A stretch of DNA of 64,000 nucleotides from Pleodorina starrii. Lineage: Eukaryota; Chlorophyta; Chlorophyceae; Chlamydomonadales; Volvocaceae. The stretch lies in contig BRXU01000014.1 in NCBI GenBank assembly GCA_030267565.1, forward strand, positions 1,772,001 to 1,836,000, written 5' to 3'. The notes beneath the pieces are model-generated. The model was not told the origin of the DNA. It searched no databases and saw only the letters and a list, made by a program, of their open reading frames with translations. The translations under genes were made by a program, and so were the position numbers. Below, piece after piece: positions 57,468-64,000 of the stretch; position 1 is the first letter of the stretch; every line of letters starts with the position of its first letter.

Positions 57468-60400
57468 CTAACTAACCTGCGACAGTTCCTTTGCGGTTAG
57501 GTCGAGCTCCCGGCCGGTTATGCGGCGGTACATGTCCAGCACGTCCTCCACCGTCGTCTCGAAGTGGGTGGTGGCGTCGTAGCCCTTGGAGATGTAGCAA
57601 GCGTCCCTGACGACGACGAGGTGGGGCGGGGGGGGGGGAGAAATTGGAACGGCCCAGGACGAGGGAACGCAACGCGGGCGGGGGGAGGCGCAGTTTGCAG
57701 TTTGCAGGAGGCGGGCGGACCGAGTAATGCGAGTTGAGTTAGGGGCCAGCAGGAGCAAATAGAGAATGGCAGCATCGAGGGCGACCAACGAGGTGCGAGC
57801 GAAATGCGCGAAACGCGCGATGGACAAATACCGTACAAGAACTGTTTATTAATGCAAAAAAACACGTTGTTCTACTGTATACCCGGTACACCCGTGAACG
57901 GTTTCCAGAAGTCAAAAGCTAAACATGGCCCGTTTCCAGGTATGGGCAGCAGGGCAGGCCATGGAGAAGTCGCCCGCCCGACGTTCCACAACGAAAGATG
58001 CGGCGGGGAGGCCTGATGTGCGCGTGACAGTCCAGTGGGAGGGAGGGAAGAAAAGAGATCGCAGCGAAGGGACAGAGAGCGCGGGGGGGGGGCCGCATGG
58101 CGGCCCGGATGCGGATACCCGGCCCACGCCTTCAATACGACATTGTACGACATTGTACGGCACTCACTTGGATCCGTCCTCCAGCGGCTCACACACCTCC
58201 CGCACCTCCACGAACTTCTCATCCACGGGGCCCAACAGAGCCAGACCCGGGGCCAGCTCAGCCTGGGGGGGGGGGAAGGGGGAGGGGGTGCACACAATTG
58301 GAAGGGTAACAGAAAAGTGCCCTTACACACGGGGCGCGACTCATCAAATACGGTATCTGCCCACAGGACGTGCCGAGGTCTCCGCAATGTGGTGCGTCCC
58401 CCCGATGCGCGCACAACAGCATCTGCTGCCCGCACACACACGCGCAAACTCCCTGACCCCCGAAACTTACCCCCCTTGCCCCCCGCCCCCGCTCGACGCT
58501 CCTTCCCTGGACTCAACCCCCGCCCAGCCCCTAGGCCCTCCTAAGCCCCCCCCCCCACCTCGGGGTTGGCTGTCTCCATGGTCGTACTCACGAAGGCCAG
58601 CCACTTGTCTGTGACCGGGGAGCCCGGGGGGTGCGTGGGTGTGGGTGCTTGGGTGGGTGGGTAGCGGGGGGAGAGGAGTCAAGGGGCACCGAGGTAACGG
58701 GCGACCGACCCGTGGGTCCCAGGGCCCCACAGGGCTCACACCGCGGCCGGGAGATAACCGAATCACGTCACGTTTGGGCTTCCCGTCCGTCCGTCCGTCC
58801 GACGGCGGCAGCGCACTTGCGTTAATCACATGCGCGTACTGGCGCGTGACGTGGCGCGTTGGTACCGCTTCCTTTCTGTCGTACCTTTGCCGGCGACGTT
58901 GTGCGCGTACGAGCAGCAGAAGACGTACATGTCCGATTTGCGGCCGGTCTGCTTCTGGGGCAGGATGATCTGGACGCTGTGCGCGTTGTCGGTGTTGGGG
59001 ATGGGGTGGCTCTGCGGCGGCCAGGATGAGAGCGTGTGCGTGCGGGGTTGGGGGAGGGGGAGGGCTGCGGGAAAGGGCGGAAGCGTGGGCGGGACATTAC
59101 CGCAGGGCCAGCAACGGAGATCAGGGCCACCATGGGCAACAGAGCACCTCACTCCCACCCTTTGGGGAGTGGGAGGGGGTTAGGGGGAGGGGGGTTTAGG
59201 GGGAAGGGCCACGGTTTCCCGCCCGCAGCAGCCCCCCGCCACCCACCCACTCATGCGCCGCACCCCGGAAGGAGTGCACGAACCCCACCCTCCCTGGATC
59301 CCCCTGGATGAGGTCTCCCCCCGCCCCCGCAGGAGACCACGCGGTCCCCTCACCCCGCTCAACACAACCCCCAAAATGCATCACAACGTCACTGCCGTAC
59401 TCCTGCCGTACTCCTGCCGTACCATGATGGCGATGGCGCGCACCACCTTGGACACCACGCGGGTCTTGCCCGGGAAGTACGACGGATCGCCCACCACGAG
59501 CTTGGCGCGAGCGACGTCGTCTGGCGGGCGGAAGGGCGGGCGGGAAAAAGGCGGGAAAAGGCGAGATGTGGCGGGGCGGGGCGGGACGGGCGACGGGTGT
59601 GGGGAGGCGCGCTGCGCTGGTTAGAGCGAGGCACGGCCCGTTACGTGTCATACGCAGTACGGCAGTACGGCAAAACCCACCTCCGTTCTTGATGCCCACC
59701 GCCATGCCGTTCTCGTACAGCACCTCGACGCCCGGCTGGTTGAGCATGTACGTACCGCCGTACACCGCGGAGAGGCGGGCGAAGGCCTGGGGCAGCTCTC
59801 CGAGGCCGTACCGCGGGTACAGGTACGGCGACTTGAGGCCCTCGTACCTGTACGACGGATTGCGGGCATGGGACGAGCGCGCGCAACGACAGCCGCGCAG
59901 GGTTGGGAGGTGCAGAGGCGCGCTTCAGGAAGTTACTAATTAACACCCAGGGCCAATTACTACGGCACAATGAAGCACCTTTGGACGCGTACATGTCGTT
60001 CTGTGTCATGTCGTACATGTCGTTCTGTGGACTGCACGCGCCCCGAGTGTGCCCCCTCTGCAGGGACCCCCTCCGCAGTGATGAGACGAGACGAGACGAG
60101 ACGAGACGTGACGCCGCCGGAAACCCCCAAACCCTAAAACCCCTAAATCCCCAACCCCCTCCCCTGCCCTCCCCTCCCCAGCCGCACCTGAACAGCGACT
60201 CGTGGTAGAGTTTGATTCTGAGGACGGTGGGCAGCGCCGGCTGGGTGAGGTACGCGTCGTCTCGCTGGGGGGGGGGGGTGTGCCCGGGAGTTGGTTGGTG
60301 GTTGGTTGGTTTGCGGTGGAGTGAGCCCCGTGCGGGGCAGATGTTGGGTATCCGAGCAGGCGGGCCGAGTCCCTCCCTGACCCCCTCAGCTGAAGAGCAG

Positions 60401-62389
60401 CGCAGCGCAGCGCAGTCCCTAGCTCCCTACCCCGCCCCATCTCCAGCCCAAGAACCTATCACCACACCCCTTCGAAAACAACCCTCCCCAGGTCCTCCCC
60501 GCCCCAGCTCCCCAACAGCTCCCCCAGCCCCATCACAGCGCCATCACCTTCGTTCACCTCCAAGCCCCCCCCATCTCCTCTCCCAGGGAGCCCCGCTGCT
60601 GCCCCCTCCCCTGCCCCTCCCAGCCGTCTCCGTTCCTCCGCTGCGGTCTCCCCTGCCCTCCCCTCCCCTCCCCTGCCTCCCCCCCCTTCCGGGTCCTCAC
60701 GTGCAGCGCCAGCGCATGTCCCACAAAGTCCTGTGTGTCCTCACTCAGGTCGTAGTGCTTGTACAGCTCAGTCATGGTCATGCGGCGCAGGTCCAGTCCC
60801 TTATGGGTCTTAGGCTCTGACTCCTCGTAGTCCTGGACGTAGCTGCGGGAAGCAGGCGGGGGAGGGGGGGAGGGCGGGCGGCCGGGAGGGCGGGAGGTTT
60901 GGGGGTTGAGGGTTTGCGGTAATGCGGTAAGGGGATGGAGGGGGCAGAGGCGAGGAAGGGCGGGCGGGTGCAGGGTGGGGGAGCAAGTCCGAGCAGGGGT
61001 GGTTGTGGACTTGTGGGAGTGGAGCTCGCCGGGGTGCTACCTACCGGGTTGGAGGGAGCCCAAGACCAACCCGACTCGGGGTCCCCAGAACCCGACCCCA
61101 AGTCCCAATCCCCCGGCCCCTCGCCTCCCCATCTCCTCCCCTCCCCTCCCCGCCCCTCCTCCGCCTGCCCTCCTCCCCTGCACTCCTGCATTTCTCCCCT
61201 CCCCTGCACTCCTCCGCCTCCGTCTCACAGGAAGAAGTTCCTGGCGCGGCGCTTCTCAAACAGTCCCATAAGGGGGGAGGTGAGCGCCTCTGCATCGTTG
61301 GCGGGCACCTTGTGCACCTTGCCCTTCTGGAGCACGTAGCTGCCGTCCACGGCCTGGGGGGGGGGGGCGGTGGCGGTGGGGGTGGGGGTATGGGGGTGCG
61401 GGGACCGGATAGGATAGGGGTGTTGGGGGATAGGGGTGGTGAAAAAGAAGATACCGCGGCGAAGGGACGGAGGAGGCGACCCCATCATCCTCGCCCACCC
61501 GTCTCTGTCTTCGCTGCAGTATCTTCTTTTTCTCCCCAGCCAGCCACCCTCCAGTCCCCAGCCAGCCACCACCCCAGCCCCCCACTCTCTCGACCCCCCC
61601 CCCCACCTTGAACTCCAGGTACTTGACCACATCGGTGTGCAGCAGCACCCGCACCAACTTGCCATTGGCCATCATGAACTTGGGAACCATGTCCACATTG
61701 TAGTCACGGGAGGGACCCAGCTTCTCGGGGGCAGCGGCGCCGCCACGAAAGCGCTCGTACAGCTGCACAGCGTGCGCGGCGGTGAAGGGTGAATCGGGGG
61801 TAGAGTACGACAGTGTGGAGAGGTAAGCTGAGGGGTTGGGTTGGTTTCCGCTGTCTTGGCTGGCAGTATGGGGGCTCACGCAGGAGCCCTGGGCGCAGGT
61901 TGTCTCAGTCTGCGGTCACTGCGGTTAGGGTTGTCGTTTTCGCGTTCCACCGCGGCCTCTCTTCTGGTGGGGTGATAGACTCGGACGCGACGAGCGTATA
62001 ATGTGGGTGTGACTGGCCGCGGGACCGGCACCGAAAAACGAGGGTTTCGCGGCGTATGCTTTTCATTGTTGCAAATTGCATATCGCAGCGGGCCCTGCCC
62101 CACCGTGAGCCGCACACGCGCTGTGTCGTGCTCACACCTGCATGCATGTCTCCCTGCCAGCGCACCTGGACAAGGCTGAGGGAAGCGGACTCGCCACCAT
62201 AGTAGTTGTTGCGATCTACGTGCAGAACCTGCAGCAAATGGCAATTCAGGCGCGTCGGCGAACGCCCGCGCGCTGGTTAGGAGCGCTTTAGCGGCTTCCC
62301 ACCTTCTTCTTGTCCACCGAAAGGAGGCCGCTGATGATACACTCCTTCAGGCCTGTGCCCAGCACAATGGCATCATACTCCTCGTTCAT
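57468..62389 (-). CDS. GDI1: Rab GDP-dissociation inhibitor
   Basis: Twelve exons on the minus strand: 62389-62303, 62228-62166, 61762-61607, 61353-61229, 60842-60701, 60264-60188, 59847-59681, 59520-59423, 59011-58885, 58608-58559, 58262-58168, 57606-57468; 441 residues, matching the family (about 445). Hallmarks in order: [20 protein letters not shown] (FAD-like dinucleotide fold), [37 protein letters not shown], the Rab-binding-platform segments [15 protein letters not shown] and [20 protein letters not shown] (near MYGG-like YGGTYMLN), [18 protein letters not shown], and the C-terminal [20 protein letters not shown]. It extracts prenylated Rab-GDP from membranes and recycles it through the cytosol. 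The final codons read CAG|GTTAGTTAG, so a last donor could exist just before the stop; either way only about two residues change unless a further exon is used. Introns contain dispersed repeats, including a foldback pair at 61440-61535. Confidence 0.95.
61440..61535. repeat. Foldback pair of the dispersed intronic repeat
   Basis: GAAAAAGAAGATACCGCGGC at 61440 and its near-inverse CGCTGCAGTATCTTCTTTTT at about 61511 form a hairpin with arms of roughly 38 bp and a short loop. It lies in the GDI intron 61354-61606. Confidence 0.85.
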
Positions 62390-62758
62390 CTTCCAAGAAC
62401 TCGACCCTTCGGCAGATCGCGACCTGTCACGCAAGTGTAATCGCTATGCCGCACAAGTGCTCGCACACCAAATTCAATCAATGTAGCAGATTGCAAGAAG
62501 CCAGGGCGAACTGGACACGCGGGCGCCGGGGTGTCGAGGCTCGATTCCGATGCGGCTCCGAAATCCCGCCACTAACTTCCGGAAGAGCACAGATGGATGC
62601 TCAGACACTTACTAGTCTTCCATTATGCAATTTCATGCTGTAATTTACCCCTTCTGAAAGCAGGGCTGATGCGATAACATATAATTTAGCCAGAAGCTTT
62701 GCTCTCCCCGTGTTATTATAAGTTGTCCAAACCAATACTTTACGTATCTTGGCTACTC
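62390..62758. promoter_or_regulatory. Bidirectional promoter region, GDI / acidic nuclear protein
   Basis: 369 bp between the divergent start codons at 62389 (-) and 62759 (+), with lower GC than either gene. No specific element is assigned. Confidence 0.5.
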
Positions 62759-64000
62759 ATGAAGCGTGGCGGTCATGCCGCAAAGAAAGCTCGGCTCGAA
62801 TTTGATGGCGAGGAGGGGCAGGAGTTGCTTGACCCTATCGCCGCTGCAATCGAGGCAAAGCGTAAGTTCTATATCGCGAATTTTTGGTATTGGCGGCCAG
62901 GTTCCAGCTGAGTCCAGAGGTCAACTGCAGGGCTGCGTTTGCTGGAGGCCAACAGCAAAGGAGCCGACGCTTCAGCATCTGAGCCGCTGACCGTAAAGAC
63001 ACATCGCGTGGACAGCGCTCCGGGTGCGTGCAGGGCGGGCAAGTGCCTGGAAGGTTTTTGAGCTGTTGTCGGCTGGCTTGCGCTCGGTCCGATGCAGCTG
63101 TCACGCCCTTGTACCGCACGGACAGGGGCACCAAGGCTGCACCTGGATTACAGACCACCACATCGCCTTCACGCAGGGCTGCACGCATATCCTTCCACCC
63201 ACGCAACTCCGTATGCGCCCGCCCCTCACCCTTTGCGCACCGAACCCCTTGAACCACCGGCAGATCTGCACGCGCCCACCAGCAGCGGCGCGGCGCCGCT
63301 CTTCCCGGTCACCACGACCACAATCACGCGCATACCCCGGCAGCGGCCCGTCGCGGCGGCGGGGACACCGCAGACCGGCAGCACAGCCCCCTCTGCTGGC
63401 GCCGCACCAGCGGCTGTGGTGGCAGCGGCGAAGCAGCCAGCGAGCAGCGATGACGACGATGGCGGCGGGGCGCTTGCTGCGCTCCTAGGTTACAGGTCAG
63501 CGGGGGTCCGGACTTGACTTGAATGGTGCTTGATAGGAAGCATGAAGGAATGAATGGGGGCGCAACAGAGGTTTCTCCTCTGCACTCTGTAACTGCACTG
63601 CGGTATGCACGCGGCCCTGCTGCACAGGGCGTCGGCGGTGCTGCTCCAGTGCGGCGCTGGTGCCCCGGTGCCGGTGCGACGTGACGGCCGCCACTTGCTG
63701 CCGCTCTATCTCAACACACACACACGCAAACACACTCTCACATACTCAGTTACTCACGCGCACTCACGCACACACGCACAACGGCTCTCGCATGCATGCA
63801 GCGACGCCGAGGGGTCTACATCATCCGACGACGACGATGGCGCTGAGCGGATGGCGGACGCGGGAGGCGGCGGCGGCGGTGGCGGCGCGGGCGCTCGGGC
63901 GGCAAAGTCCTCAGCGGCGGCTGACGCGGCAGCGGCGGCGCCGTCGCCGGGTCCGGACGGTGCGGAGGCGCATCCCCTTGAGCCGTCCAGGCCGTCACCT
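62759..64000 (+). CDS. Acidic, low-complexity nuclear-type protein (3' end outside window)
   Basis: Exons 62759-62861, 63264-63495 and 63802-64000 (continuing) join in phase. The N-terminus MKRGGHAAKKARLEFDGEEG carries a basic patch typical of a nuclear signal. Two acidic Ser/Asp clusters (SSDDDDGGG and SDAEGSTSSDDDDGAERM) flank an LAALLGY motif, then Gly/Ala-rich sequence follows to the window edge. Proteins of splicing and transcription often combine such motifs, but no domain is identified in the visible 178 or so residues, so no function is given. The start is the first ATG after an AT-rich leader. Confidence 0.55.
63711..63780. repeat. CA/CACG microsatellite in an intron
   Basis: ACACACACACACGCAAACAC and following CACGCA-type units lie in the last intron of the acidic protein gene, shortly before its acceptor at 63801. 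Confidence 0.85.

Noticed and set aside
62835..63257. 140-codon minus-strand frame
   Set aside because: It overlaps the intron of the plus-strand acidic protein gene and has no recognisable domain.

Overview
This window is nuclear DNA of a volvocine-type green alga (Chlamydomonadales), or a close relative. It is GC-rich and gene-dense, with many short exons, phase-consistent GT-AG (and a few GC-AG) introns, TGTAA poly(A)-type signals, Ala/Gly/Gln-rich protein insertions, and introns crowded with CCCT, GGCT and GTACGG-type simple repeats. The species is inferred only from these traits. Because the DNA is so GC-rich, very long open frames occur by chance. I therefore called genes from joined exons whose phases match and whose product reads as a known fold.

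Layout, left to right: 1-5044 (+) 3' part of a membrane protein with two CASP/MARVEL-like four-helix domains. 6084-6185 a short AT-rich fragment of a bacterial-type DNA polymerase I exonuclease domain. 9530-6608 (-) secreted family-2-like glycosyltransferase. 9.6-13.9 kb repeat-rich spacer holding copy 1 of a ~1 kb dispersed repeat. 13972-21485 (+) receptor guanylate cyclase with a CHASE-like extracellular sensor. 25820-23286 (-) mitochondrial ribosomal protein bS18m. 26233-30404 (+) lipid-droplet-associated-hydrolase-like protein. 32064-33592 (+) Yae1. 34.3-35.7 kb copy 2 of the dispersed repeat, carrying a small TA-flanked MITE. 42298-37069 (-) Pelota/Dom34. 43240-42528 (-) an 89-aa tail-anchored membrane protein. 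45681-44055 (-) a GH130-like beta-propeller protein. 47940-51314 (+) an intronless 1124-codon low-complexity protein of unknown function. 51.3-57.5 kb no recognisable gene. 62389-57468 (-) Rab GDP-dissociation inhibitor. 62759-64000+ (+) 5' part of an acidic nuclear-type protein.

Most genes are unrelated housekeeping or signalling genes, as expected for a eukaryotic chromosome, with two head-to-head pairs (bS18m/LDAH and GDI/acidic protein). One functional echo is that Yae1 (Fe-S loading of ABCE1/Rli1) and Pelota (ABCE1's partner in ribosome rescue) are convergent neighbours.

The more unusual content is structural. Simple-sequence arrays directly abut splice sites. A short dispersed repeat appears ten times, always inside introns. 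GC-AG introns look enriched (4 of 68 in my models). The bacterial-like polA scrap and the 1124-codon orphan are the most novel individual items. All exon edges are hand-derived from phase and homology; no transcript or database search was available.
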